Source: Alphaproteobacteria bacterium bin52 (GTDB lineage Bacteria > Pseudomonadota > Alphaproteobacteria > Thalassobaculales > Thalassobaculaceae). Taken from it: a stretch of DNA of 32,739 nucleotides. The notes below the pieces were generated by a model. It was not told the origin of the DNA and did not search any database. It saw only the letters and a list, made by a program, of their open reading frames with translations. Numbering within the stretch: position 1 is the first letter of the stretch; the number at the start of each line of letters is the position of its first letter. Of the stretch, positions 7,786 to 15,201 are shown in pieces. The translations under genes were made by a program, and so were the position numbers. The stretch covers positions 1 to 32,739 of the forward strand of contig MPMT01000050.1 of assembly GCA_002238645.1 (NCBI GenBank). Reading direction: 5' to 3'.

Positions 7786-8784
7786 ATGAGCCTACACCAC
7801 ATTCACACCCGACGTCGAACGTGCATGGACCGGCCTCAGGGCCCGGCATCATGGCGGGTTGCCGCGTGGGTCTGCCTGTGGCTCCTGGCCGGTGCGGTTC
7901 CGGCGCAGGCCGGACTGTCTGTCGTCGTCACGATTGCGCAGATCGGCGAACCGCTGCGCGAGATCGTCGGCGACCATGGCGAGGTGATCAACCTGGTGGG
8001 AGAGGGGGTCGATCCGCACCTCTATCGGCCCACGCGGTCCGACATGGCGCGCCTGGTTCGGGCGGACGCCGTCTTCTGGAACGGACTGAGGCTCGAGGCG
8101 AAGATGGAAGAGGTCCTGCGGGACCTGGCGGCCAGCCGGCCGTCAGTGGCGCTGGCCGAGGAACTGCCGCCGCGGCGTATTCGCGGCGCCGCGCTGCCTG
8201 ATCCGCATATCTGGATGAACCCGGACCTGTGGCGTGAGGCGCTTGCCCGGGCTGTGACCGTGCTTTCCTCTCTCTCGCCCGAGGCTGCCGACGAGTTTTC
8301 TGATAGGGCGGAGCGCTATTTCGCCAGGCTCGAGGAGCTTGAGGCGCGGGTCGAGACCATGACCCGGACCGTGCCGGCCCGTCAGCGGGTGCTGGTCACC
8401 GCCCACGACGCCTTCGGATATTTCGGTGACCGGTTCGGTTTCGAGGTGGTCGGGATTCAGGGTCTCAGTACCGACAGCGAGACCGGGCTGCGGCGCATCG
8501 AGCAGATCGTCGACATGCTCGTCAGCCGCGATATCCCGGCGGTTTTCGCCGAGACTTCCGTATCGGAGCGTGATGTCCGGGCCCTGATCGAGGGTGCTGC
8601 TGCGGCGGGGCACCGGGTGCGATTCGGCGGTCGGTTGTTCTCCGATGCCATGGGCGCGCCGCACAGCCCCGAGGGCACCTATGTCGGCATGATCGAACAC
8701 AATGCCAGAACCATTGTCGGCGCCCTGGGCGGCTCCGTTTCGCGGCGACACCTTGCAGGGGGAACGGTTAATGGTCGGTTCTGA
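7786..8784 (+). CDS. Metal ABC transporter substrate-binding protein (TroA/ZnuA-like)
   Basis: A 332-residue periplasmic metal-binding lipocalin-unrelated 'cluster A-I' binding protein. A signal peptide with hydrophobic core VCLWLLAGAV ends at AQA (about residue 42). The four ligands align with TroA: His78 in VDPHLY, His141 in PDPHIWMN, His207 in AHDAFGYF and Asp287 in RLFSDAMG. The third ligand is His, as in TroA, rather than the Glu of PsaA. No histidine-rich ZnuA loop is present, and MntR control suggests manganese (possibly also zinc). The ATG at 7825 gives a more compact signal peptide and is an alternative start; neither has a strong ribosome binding site. It is the first gene of a four-gene operon and overlaps the ATPase gene by 14 bases. 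Confidence 0.9.
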   Translation: MSLHHIHTRRRTCMDRPQGPASWRVAAWVCLWLLAGAVPAQAGLSVVVTIAQIGEPLREIVGDHGEVINLVGEGVDPHLYRPTRSDMARLVRADAVFWNGLRLEAKMEEVLRDLAASRPSVALAEELPPRRIRGAALPDPHIWMNPDLWREALARAVTVLSSLSPEAADEFSDRAERYFARLEELEARVETMTRTVPARQRVLVTAHDAFGYFGDRFGFEVVGIQGLSTDSETGLRRIEQIVDMLVSRDIPAVFAETSVSERDVRALIEGAAAAGHRVRFGGRLFSDAMGAPHSPEGTYVGMIEHNARTIVGALGGSVSRRHLAGGTVNGRF

Positions 8785-9559
8785 AGCGGTACCGCCGGCC
8801 GGACGCGCGCTGTCGACAACCGATCTGCCCCTCTACGTGCAGGGACTTAACGTTGCCTACGGTTCACGCCCGGTGTTGTGGAACGTCGAGTTCAGTGCCG
8901 CGGCCGGTTCCCTTACCGCGGTAGTCGGCCCGAACGGTGCCGGAAAGTCGACACTGCTGCGGGCGGTTATCGGGCAGGTTCCGCGGCTTTCGGGACACGT
9001 CCGGGTGTTCGGCAGGCAGTTCGAGCCCGGCGACGGAACCGTCGCCTACGTCCCGCAGCAGGGCGTCGTCGACTGGGAGTTTCCCGCCTCGGCCCTCGAC
9101 GTGGTCGCGATGGGCCTTTACGGCGACATCGGCTGGTTCCGACCGGTGCGCCGCAGGCATCGGACCCGGGCCCTGGAGATGCTCGACCGGGTCGGTCTCG
9201 CGGACAGCGCCGGGCGCCAGATCGGCCAGTTGTCGGGCGGGCAGCGCCAGAGGATGTTCGTTGCGCGTGCCCTGGCCCAGGATGCGGAGATCTACCTGCT
9301 CGACGAGCCCCTGGCCGGGGTCGATGCCGTTACCGAGACGCGGATCATGACGATCCTGCGTGAACTTGCGGATGCGGGCCGGACAATCGTCGTGGTCCAT
9401 CACGACCTCGAGACCCTGCAGGAGTACTTTACCCACGCACTGCTGCTCAACGGCCGCGTGGTCGAAGCCGGACCTGTGGGGGGCGTCGTCGCCTCCGCGT
9501 CCCTCAGCCGGACCTACGGCAGGTTCGCAACCGCCGGAGCCGGCATCGGCGCCGGTTGA
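8771..9559 (+). CDS. Metal ABC transporter ATP-binding protein
   Basis: A 262-residue ATPase that powers the Mn/Zn importer. It has Walker A GPNGAGKST at residues 53-61, a Q-loop region around YVPQQGVVDWEFP (characteristic of Tro/Mnt/Znu ATPases), ABC signature LSGGQRQRMF from residue 154, Walker B IYLLDEPLAGVD, and an H-loop in VVHHDL. The ATG at 8771 is preceded by GCAGGGGGAAC and overlaps the end of the binding-protein gene by 14 bases. A longer frame from 8702 lies wholly inside that gene and is unlikely. Its stop shares one base with the start of the next permease gene (TGATG). Confidence 0.93.
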   Translation: MVGSEAVPPAGRALSTTDLPLYVQGLNVAYGSRPVLWNVEFSAAAGSLTAVVGPNGAGKSTLLRAVIGQVPRLSGHVRVFGRQFEPGDGTVAYVPQQGVVDWEFPASALDVVAMGLYGDIGWFRPVRRRHRTRALEMLDRVGLADSAGRQIGQLSGGQRQRMFVARALAQDAEIYLLDEPLAGVDAVTETRIMTILRELADAGRTIVVVHHDLETLQEYFTHALLLNGRVVEAGPVGGVVASASLSRTYGRFATAGAGIGAG

Positions 9560-10767
9560 TGGAAGTTTCCGGGCTGGCCGGACTTGCCCGTATCCTGGTT
9601 CTTGACGCCGGTTACAACACGGCGCTGGTCATGGCGGGCTCAACGGTGTTGGGCGTTGCCGCCGGTGTGATCGGCTGTTTCACCATGCTGCGACGCCGGT
9701 CGATGATCAGCGACGCTATCAGCCACGCCACCCTGCCTGGCATCGCGCTGGCCTTCCTGTTCGGCCTGGCGGTTTTCGGATCCGGACGCAATATCGTGCT
9801 GCTGTCGACAGGTGCTGCAGCAACCGGGGTCCTCGGAATCCTGGCCGTGCACTGGATCAGGGAGAGGACGCGTCTCGGCGAGGATGCGGCGATCGGCACT
9901 GTACTGAGCGGTTTCTTCGGCGCCGGCGTGGTGCTGATGAGCCATGTCCAGACCCTGCCTGCTGCCGGCCAGGCCGGTCTCGACGGATTCCTGCTCGGTG
10001 CGACTGCGACCATGACCGCCGACGAGGCCGTGGCGATCACGGCGGCGGCACTCCTGGTCATGACGGTAACCCTGGCGTTGCTGCGGCCGTTCGCCGCCGT
10101 GTGTCTCGACGAACAACATGCGTCAGTCCTGGGACTCGGGGTCGTAACGATCGACATGGTAATGACCGCGCTGCTGCTCCTCGTCGTGGTGACCGGGCTG
10201 AAGACCGTCGGCCTCATCCTGGTGATCGCACTTGTGATCATTCCCCCGGTCACGGCGCGGTTCTGGACCGATCGACTGGGCGTGATGCTGGTAATCTCGG
10301 GCCTTGTCGGGGGAGGCGCCTGTTATGCAGGCAGTGCCGCATCCGCATTCTGGCCCGACATGCCGACCGGAGCGGTCATCGTCATCATGGCGGCGACAAT
10401 CTGCGCGGTCTCGGTTGCAGTGGCTCCGACGCGCGGCGTGATCTCGCGTCTGGTGCACGCGCGACGTTTTCGCCGTCGCGTCATCTTCCGCCAGGCACTG
10501 CTTGCCTGCTCGCGTGGTGAGCGGCCGGAAGGTGCCGCGCGGCGCATGCTGCGCTCGGCCGGCGTGCTCGGTGCCGATGCGGAACTCACGCTGCGAGGGC
10601 ATGCGCAGGCCGAGGCGACCGCCAGTGACTGGCGACTGTGGGAGCTATACCTCGAGTGGTATCCGGAACGGGCGCTCGCGACACCCGAGTGGGGCAGCAG
10701 GCCGATCGGCGAGGTGCTTCCCGCCGACACGGTTGCGGAGCTTCGTGCGAGGGCGGGGTCCGAATGA
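9559..10767 (+). CDS. Metal ABC transporter permease with C-terminal DtxR-like extension
   Basis: A 402-residue ABC-3 family permease, over 100 residues longer than the usual 280-300. Residues 1 to about 295 hold the hydrophobic segments and the conserved TVGLILVIALVIIPPVTAR coupling region. Residues from about 300 to 402 are soluble and resemble a DtxR/MntR C-terminal half: from residue 343 LTLRGHAQAE, then RLWELYL at 359-365 and DTVAELRA near the end. They align with LTRRGRELAE, RVVLDFL and ETVTALKR in the MntR at 7172-7705. MntR metal ligands (His before RVV, and the E..EHH group) are not kept. The ATG shares one base with the ATPase stop, and the gene overlaps the next permease by four bases. 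The tail may give intracellular regulation of transport, which is inference. Confidence 0.9.
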   Translation: MEVSGLAGLARILVLDAGYNTALVMAGSTVLGVAAGVIGCFTMLRRRSMISDAISHATLPGIALAFLFGLAVFGSGRNIVLLSTGAAATGVLGILAVHWIRERTRLGEDAAIGTVLSGFFGAGVVLMSHVQTLPAAGQAGLDGFLLGATATMTADEAVAITAAALLVMTVTLALLRPFAAVCLDEQHASVLGLGVVTIDMVMTALLLLVVVTGLKTVGLILVIALVIIPPVTARFWTDRLGVMLVISGLVGGGACYAGSAASAFWPDMPTGAVIVIMAATICAVSVAVAPTRGVISRLVHARRFRRRVIFRQALLACSRGERPEGAARRMLRSAGVLGADAELTLRGHAQAEATASDWRLWELYLEWYPERALATPEWGSRPIGEVLPADTVAELRARAGSE

Positions 10768-11690
10768 CGCTGCAGGAATTCCTCGTGCTGGACCTTCCGG
10801 CAATCCTGACCGCCGTGCTTGCCTGTGTGGCCTGTTCCCTGGTCGGGAGCTTCCTGGTGTTGCGTCGCCAGGCCCTGCTGGCGGATGCGGTCAGTCATGT
10901 TGTCCTGCCGGGCATCGTCGGTGCCGTACTGGTGACCGGCGCGCTGACCGGTGTCGCGATCATGGCCGGCGCACTGGTGGCGGCCCTCGTGGCCGTGGCA
11001 GCGATTGAACTGTTGCGCGCTTGCGGGCGGCTCGAGGCCGGTGCCGCCATGGGGACGGTGTTCACCACCATGTTCGCCGTCGGCGTCGCGATGCTCGAGT
11101 GGTCCGACGTCGCCGATGGCTACATTGACGCCCGGCATGTCGTATTTGGCAGTCTCGAGACCGTGCTGTGGATGTCGCCCGGAGACCTGACGGCAGTACC
11201 GAGGCAGATCGTCACCCTCGCGGTCGTGCTTGCAATTCTTGCCGGTCTTTGCGGCTGCTTCCACAAGGAACTGGCGGTCTCGACCTTTGATCCGGCACTG
11301 GCCGCCCTGCTGGGATTCCGACCGCGTCTGGTCGCGATTGCACTTGTCACGGCGACCGGGGCGGCCGCCGTGGCGGCGTTCGAGGCGGTCGGCTCGATCC
11401 TGGTGATCGCGATGTTCGTCGGTCCACCGTGTGTCGCGCGCATGCTGACCGACCGCCTGTCCCTGCAGGTCTGGGTTTCGGTCCTGGTCGCCGCTGTCGC
11501 AGCCATAGTCGGATATGCCCTCGCAGCCTTCGGCCCGGGACTTTACGGAAGTCCGAATTCCCTGAATGCGGCCGGCACCATTGCCGTCACGGTCGGGATC
11601 CTGCAGCTGCTGTCGATGCTGTTCGCCCCGCGCTACGGCGCGCTCTTGGCAACCCGGCGGCGTCAGTCAAGCCAGTCGGCCACGAGGTAG
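10764..11690 (+). CDS. Metal ABC transporter permease (second subunit)
   Basis: A 308-residue ABC-3 family permease with eight or nine hydrophobic segments. It contains the family's early LADAVSHVVLPGI motif and FEAVGSILVIAMFVGPPCVAR near the end. It is of standard length, without the extension seen in its partner. The ATG at 10764 overlaps the upstream permease stop (ATGA), so the two are coupled. A binding protein, an ATPase and two different permeases is the arrangement of TroABCD, SitABCD and MntABCD systems, supporting Mn (or Mn/Zn/Fe) import. Its 3' end overlaps by 28 bases the end of a small convergent gene on the other strand. Confidence 0.92.
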   Translation: MTLQEFLVLDLPAILTAVLACVACSLVGSFLVLRRQALLADAVSHVVLPGIVGAVLVTGALTGVAIMAGALVAALVAVAAIELLRACGRLEAGAAMGTVFTTMFAVGVAMLEWSDVADGYIDARHVVFGSLETVLWMSPGDLTAVPRQIVTLAVVLAILAGLCGCFHKELAVSTFDPALAALLGFRPRLVAIALVTATGAAAVAAFEAVGSILVIAMFVGPPCVARMLTDRLSLQVWVSVLVAAVAAIVGYALAAFGPGLYGSPNSLNAAGTIAVTVGILQLLSMLFAPRYGALLATRRRQSSQSATR

Positions 11691-11869
11691 CATGCCCTCG
11701 AGGCGGGAACCTCCGGGTGATGGTGCCGAAAGACCGAGACCGCGGACTTGAATGAAACTTCTTCTGTTGCGCCACACTCGCGCAGTCGCCGGTAGGCCGT
11801 GGTTACCGCCCGATAACAGACATCGGCGGGCGCGCAACCCGGATCCTGTCGCGCATCTTTCGAACTCAT
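11663..11869 (-). CDS. Small conserved-looking hypothetical protein (68 aa)
   Basis: I do not recognise a named family. The protein is helical, with an amphipathic stretch VTTAYRRLRECGATEE followed by FKSAVSVFRHHHPEVPASRACYLVADWLD. This resembles small uncharacterised alphaproteobacterial proteins that share an 'AY..LR..G......A..V.RHHHPE' pattern, though I recall this only loosely. Support for a real gene: a GGAG ribosome binding site six bases before the ATG, a plausible promoter just upstream (11897-11924), and the same direction as the SufU-like and SufE genes. The three consecutive histidines and two cysteines could bind metal, but there is no direct evidence. It converges with and overlaps the metal permease by 28 bases. 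Confidence 0.55.
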   Translation of the reverse strand: MSSKDARQDPGCAPADVCYRAVTTAYRRLRECGATEEVSFKSAVSVFRHHHPEVPASRACYLVADWLD

Positions 11870-11896
11870 GTCAGGCTCCAGGCAAGACGATGCCGC

Positions 11897-11924
11897 ACTG
11901 TAGCGAACCGGTCACGGCATGCAA
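11897..11924 (-). promoter_or_regulatory. Candidate promoter for the 68-aa gene
   Basis: Read on the minus strand, TTGCAT (11924-11919), a 16-base spacer, then TACAGT (11902-11897). Transcription would start about 20 bases before the ATG at 11869. This would let the small gene be expressed separately from the SufU-like gene, whose stop is 132 bases upstream. Confidence 0.33.
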
Positions 11925-12001
11925 CGATTTTCTTGACAGGCGTGGCGTGCATGGATGTGTCCGACATCCTGCCGACGCGATGACCGGACGCATCGACGGC
12001 C

Positions 12002-12439
12002 TCAGCCGGCATCCGATGCCAGGCGCGCCGCTGCGACGGTCGCATCGAACGGCAGCATGATAGACTGGTGACGGTTGGTGAAGACACGGGCCGGTTCAAG
12101 CAGGGCCAGATCGGACCAGTCACCATCCGGCGGGGGACCCTCTCCGGCAAGCATTGCCCGCATGGTGTCGCGAACCCGGCGAATCTCGGCCACCTTCTTG
12201 CCGATCACTGCACGGGCGAAGATCGATGACGACGCGCTGCCGAGCGCACAGGCATCCACGGTCTGGCCATAGTCGACAATTACGTCGTCAGCGAGATCGA
12301 TGTCCACCGTTACCGAGCTGCCGCAGGAACGGGACACAACCGTGGCGGTGGCATCCGGGTCGGCAAGCCGTTCGGTACGCGCAATCTCGCCCGCAAGGGC
12401 AAGCAAACGGTCCTGGTAGAGCTCGTCAAGCGCGGTCAT
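12002..12439 (-). CDS. Iron-sulfur cluster assembly scaffold protein (SufU/IscU-like)
   Basis: A 145-residue SufU/IscU-fold protein. Two of the three cluster-ligand cysteines of IscU are present: Cys39 in SRSCGSS and Cys64 in VDACALGSASSS. The third, normally in a KLHC-type motif, is missing. The matching region reads FTNRHQSIMLPFDA. A form with R-H-x-S-x-M-L-P-F is, as far as I recall, common in alphaproteobacterial homologs, so this is a subfamily trait rather than damage. It may act as a sulfur-accepting or modified scaffold with SufE. Its ATG overlaps the sufE stop by four bases, so the two are coupled. Cytoplasmic, no transmembrane segment. Confidence 0.85.
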   Translation of the reverse strand: MTALDELYQDRLLALAGEIARTERLADPDATATVVSRSCGSSVTVDIDLADDVIVDYGQTVDACALGSASSSIFARAVIGKKVAEIRRVRDTMRAMLAGEGPPPDGDWSDLALLEPARVFTNRHQSIMLPFDATVAAARLASDAG

Positions 12440-12948
12440 GGATGTCGGGCAGACTCCTCGAATGCAAGGCGGGCCCGGGTACGGATTGCTCCCAGCATGG
12501 CACCCAGTCCGTTCTTGCGGGTCGGACTCAGGTGGTCCGCGAGCCCGATCTCGATGATGAAATCCGGTTCGGTCTCCAGGATCTCCCGCGGTGTCCGGTT
12601 CGAGTAGACCCGGAGCAGCAACGCGATCAGCCCGGAGACGATGGCGGCGTCACTGACGGCGCGGAAGACCAGCCTGTCCCCGGTCCGTTCGCCGACGAAC
12701 CAGACCTGGGACTGGCAACCCTTGAGCTTGAACTCGTCACGCAGATACGCATCCGGCATCGTCGGCAACTTGCGGCCGAGGTCGATCAGGTACTGGTAGC
12801 GGTCCATCCAGTCGTCGAAGAACCCGAACTCGGCGATCAGTTCGTCCTGGGCCTCGCGGATGGTCTCCTCGGGCAGTGCGGGTTCGGCAACGGCGGCCAT
12901 GCTGTCCGGTTTCTCCTGGCGAGGGTCGTCATCGGTTGCGGCAGACAT
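12436..12948 (-). CDS. sufE: Cysteine desulfuration protein SufE
   Basis: A 170-residue SufE-family protein that accepts persulfide sulfur from a cysteine desulfurase (SufS-type) and passes it to a scaffold. The active cysteine is Cys78 in KLKGCQSQVWF. The DRYQYLIDLGRKLP start of the core domain and the C-terminal SPTRKNGLGAML motif are typical. The first 25 residues are a poorly conserved extension. The ATG at 12948 is used here, but the internal ATG at 12900, preceded by AGGAG at a longer distance, is a reasonable alternative. A frame extending to 13458 overlaps the neighbouring PLP enzyme and is a shadow. The stop overlaps the scaffold gene by four bases. No sufS, sufB, sufC or sufD lies in this window. 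Confidence 0.9.
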   Translation of the reverse strand: MSAATDDDPRQEKPDSMAAVAEPALPEETIREAQDELIAEFGFFDDWMDRYQYLIDLGRKLPTMPDAYLRDEFKLKGCQSQVWFVGERTGDRLVFRAVSDAAIVSGLIALLLRVYSNRTPREILETEPDFIIEIGLADHLSPTRKNGLGAMLGAIRTRARLAFEESARHP

Positions 12949-12980
12949 GAGTATCCGCGTCGCCGCTGTCAATGGTGCAG

Positions 12981-14105
12981 TCAGAAGCCGGCACCGCGAG
13001 CACCGACCGGCCAGATCGTTTCCACGGTTCCGTTGCGGATACCGACGTACCAGTCGTGGAGATTGACCGTCGGGTCGCAGTGCCCGGGCACCAGGCGCAG
13101 TTTCTGTCCGAGAGCCAGTTCGGGTGCCCGCGGCCCCAGGGTCAGCGTGCCGTGCTCGTCCGAGGCGCCGACGTAGGTAACGTCCTCGAGGCCTGCCGGC
13201 CGCGGCAGGCCCGAATCGACCGAGGCCGCCTTGAGCCCCGCGTCGGTCACGGCGCGGTCGCGGGTGGGGCGGCTCATCACGGTTGCCAGCACGAACAGGC
13301 TCTGCCGGAAGGTGGCATCCTGTTCGCCGTCGGCATCGAGATTGAGTTGGTAGTCGGCATCCATGAAGCAGTACGACCCGGCCTGAATCTCGTTCCAGAC
13401 GCCGGTTTCGGCCTCGAACGGGTAGGTTCCGGTCCCCGCACCTGTCACCAGCCGGCACGCGAGACCCGCCGCCTCGAGTGCGGCCACCGTCTCGCGTACC
13501 AGTTTGGCCGCATGCAGGATCGCCTGTCGCCGCTCCCCGTGGCCACGGATGTGCTGCGCCCGGCCCTGGTAGGCCTGGAGACCCGCGAAGGTCAGTGAGG
13601 GCGCGGCTGCCACCTGTTGCGCCAGCGTTACTGCCGGCGCGCCGGGCATGGTGCCACAGCGCTCGGCGCCGATGTCGATCTCGACCAGGACGTCAAGCTC
13701 GGTACCGAACCGCCGGGCGGCTGCACTCAGATCGGCGACGTTTTGCGCATCGTCGACACAGACCGCGATCCGTGCCTCGCGGGCTAGTGCGGCGAGTCGA
13801 TCGATCTTGCGTTGCCCGACGATCTGGTTCGACACCAGGATGTCCTGGACGCCCCCGGCGACCAGGACCTCGGCTTCGCCCACCTTCTGGCAGCACTGTC
13901 CCACCGCGCCGGCAGCAACCTGGCGTCGCGCGATATCGGCCGACTTGTGGGTCTTGGCATGGGGGCGGTGCGCGATGCCGAGCGAGCGGACGGTTTCGGC
14001 CATGTGCGCGAGATTGGCCTCGAACACGTCAAGATCGATGATCAGTGCAGGGGTATCTACATCCTGCTCGGCCATGCCGATTTCTGCGGGTGGTCGCACG
14101 AACAT
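12981..14105 (-). CDS. DSD1-family PLP-dependent enzyme (D-threonine aldolase/D-serine dehydratase-like)
   Basis: A 374-residue fold-type III PLP enzyme, with an alanine racemase-like N-terminal barrel and a D-serine dehydratase-like C-terminal domain. The PLP lysine is likely Lys51 in HRPHAKTHKS. The C-terminal metal site of the family is seen as His and Cys in GHCDPTVNLHD. Relatives act on D-threonine, D-serine or D-threo-3-hydroxyaspartate, and sequence alone does not settle which. The ATG at 14105 is preceded by GGAGGAGACC, a strong site. It lies 62 bases after meaB and 32 bases before sufE on the same strand. No link to either neighbour is obvious. Confidence 0.87.
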   Translation of the reverse strand: MFVRPPAEIGMAEQDVDTPALIIDLDVFEANLAHMAETVRSLGIAHRPHAKTHKSADIARRQVAAGAVGQCCQKVGEAEVLVAGGVQDILVSNQIVGQRKIDRLAALAREARIAVCVDDAQNVADLSAAARRFGTELDVLVEIDIGAERCGTMPGAPAVTLAQQVAAAPSLTFAGLQAYQGRAQHIRGHGERRQAILHAAKLVRETVAALEAAGLACRLVTGAGTGTYPFEAETGVWNEIQAGSYCFMDADYQLNLDADGEQDATFRQSLFVLATVMSRPTRDRAVTDAGLKAASVDSGLPRPAGLEDVTYVGASDEHGTLTLGPRAPELALGQKLRLVPGHCDPTVNLHDWYVGIRNGTVETIWPVGARGAGF

Positions 14106-14167
14106 GTCGGTCTCCTCCGCTGCGAGTGGTGTTTGCCGGACCGGTATACACCGCCGGCCCGTCGCGG

Positions 14168-15193
14168 TCAGGCGGTTCCGCTGCCGGGTATCGACCCGAA
14201 GGCGGCAAGCACGCGGGCGGCGGCCACCCGGGGCGGCACTCTGTTCTCGGCCACGGCCGGTTCGACCTGATCGAGAATCGCCTTGACCGCCTGGTCGTGA
14301 TCAAGTGCGTGCATCAGCTGGCCGCGGATGGTCGACCACATCCAGCGAACCCGCTGGGCACGCCGCCGTTCGTCGAATTCGCCGGTATCGCCGAGAGTCC
14401 GGCGATGGTCGCCGATCCGCTTCCAGATCGTTTCCAGGCCCGCCCCGGTCAGCGCACTGCAGGTCTCGACCGGCGGGCGCCACGCCGGGCTGGCGGGGGT
14501 GATGATCTCGAGTGCCCGGCGGTATTCCGCGGCCGCGCGCCCCGCCGCCTCGGCCGTGGCGCCGTCGGCCTTGTTGATCGCGATCATGTCAACCAGTTCC
14601 AGCAGGCCCTTCTTGATGCCCTGGAGCTCGTCGCCGGCGCCCGGCAGCATCAGCGCGAGGAAGAAGTCGACCATGCCGGCGACCTCGGTCTCCGACTGCC
14701 CGACCCCGACGGTTTCCACCAGGATCACGTCGAACCCGGCCGCCTCGCAGATGATCATGCTCTCGCGGGTTGCCTGGGCAACCCCGCCGAGCACACCCGA
14801 GGTCGGCGAAGGGCGGATGTAGGCATCGGGATCGCGCCCGAGCTCCTGCATCCTGGTCTTGTCGCCCAGGATGGAGCCGCCGGTCCGCGCGCTGGTCGGA
14901 TCGACGGCGAGCACCGCCACCCGATGCCCCGACCTGGTGAGCATCCGCCCGAAACCCTCGATGAAGGTGCTCTTGCCCACTCCCGGTACCCCGGTTATCC
15001 CGATCCGCGTTGCCGCGCCGGCATCGGGAAGCAGCGTGGTCAGCAGCTGGTCGGCGGTCCGCCGGTGGTCGGGGTGGCGGGACTCGACCAGGGTGATGGC
15101 ACGCGCGAGCGTGGCCCGGTGACCGGCACGGACTGCGTCGGCGAGTGCCCCGACATCCGCAATCGCGATCCGGCGCGCGCCTTCGCCCGGCAT
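14168..15193 (-). CDS. meaB: Methylmalonyl-CoA mutase-associated GTPase MeaB
   Basis: A 341-residue G3E-type P-loop GTPase that protects and reloads methylmalonyl-CoA mutase with its B12 cofactor. Walker A GVPGVGKS is at residues 68-75, the switch region reads ETVGVGQSE, and the NKADG base-recognition motif follows. The usual DPTSARTGGSILGDKTRM block is intact. The gene starts eight bases after the mutase large-subunit stop, in the same operon, fitting its chaperone role. No strong ribosome binding site precedes the ATG, so coupling to the upstream gene is likely. The C-terminal dimerisation arm is present. Confidence 0.95.
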   Translation of the reverse strand: MPGEGARRIAIADVGALADAVRAGHRATLARAITLVESRHPDHRRTADQLLTTLLPDAGAATRIGITGVPGVGKSTFIEGFGRMLTRSGHRVAVLAVDPTSARTGGSILGDKTRMQELGRDPDAYIRPSPTSGVLGGVAQATRESMIICEAAGFDVILVETVGVGQSETEVAGMVDFFLALMLPGAGDELQGIKKGLLELVDMIAINKADGATAEAAGRAAAEYRRALEIITPASPAWRPPVETCSALTGAGLETIWKRIGDHRRTLGDTGEFDERRRAQRVRWMWSTIRGQLMHALDHDQAVKAILDQVEPAVAENRVPPRVAAARVLAAFGSIPGSGTA

Positions 15194-15201
15194 GGCGCCG
15201 G

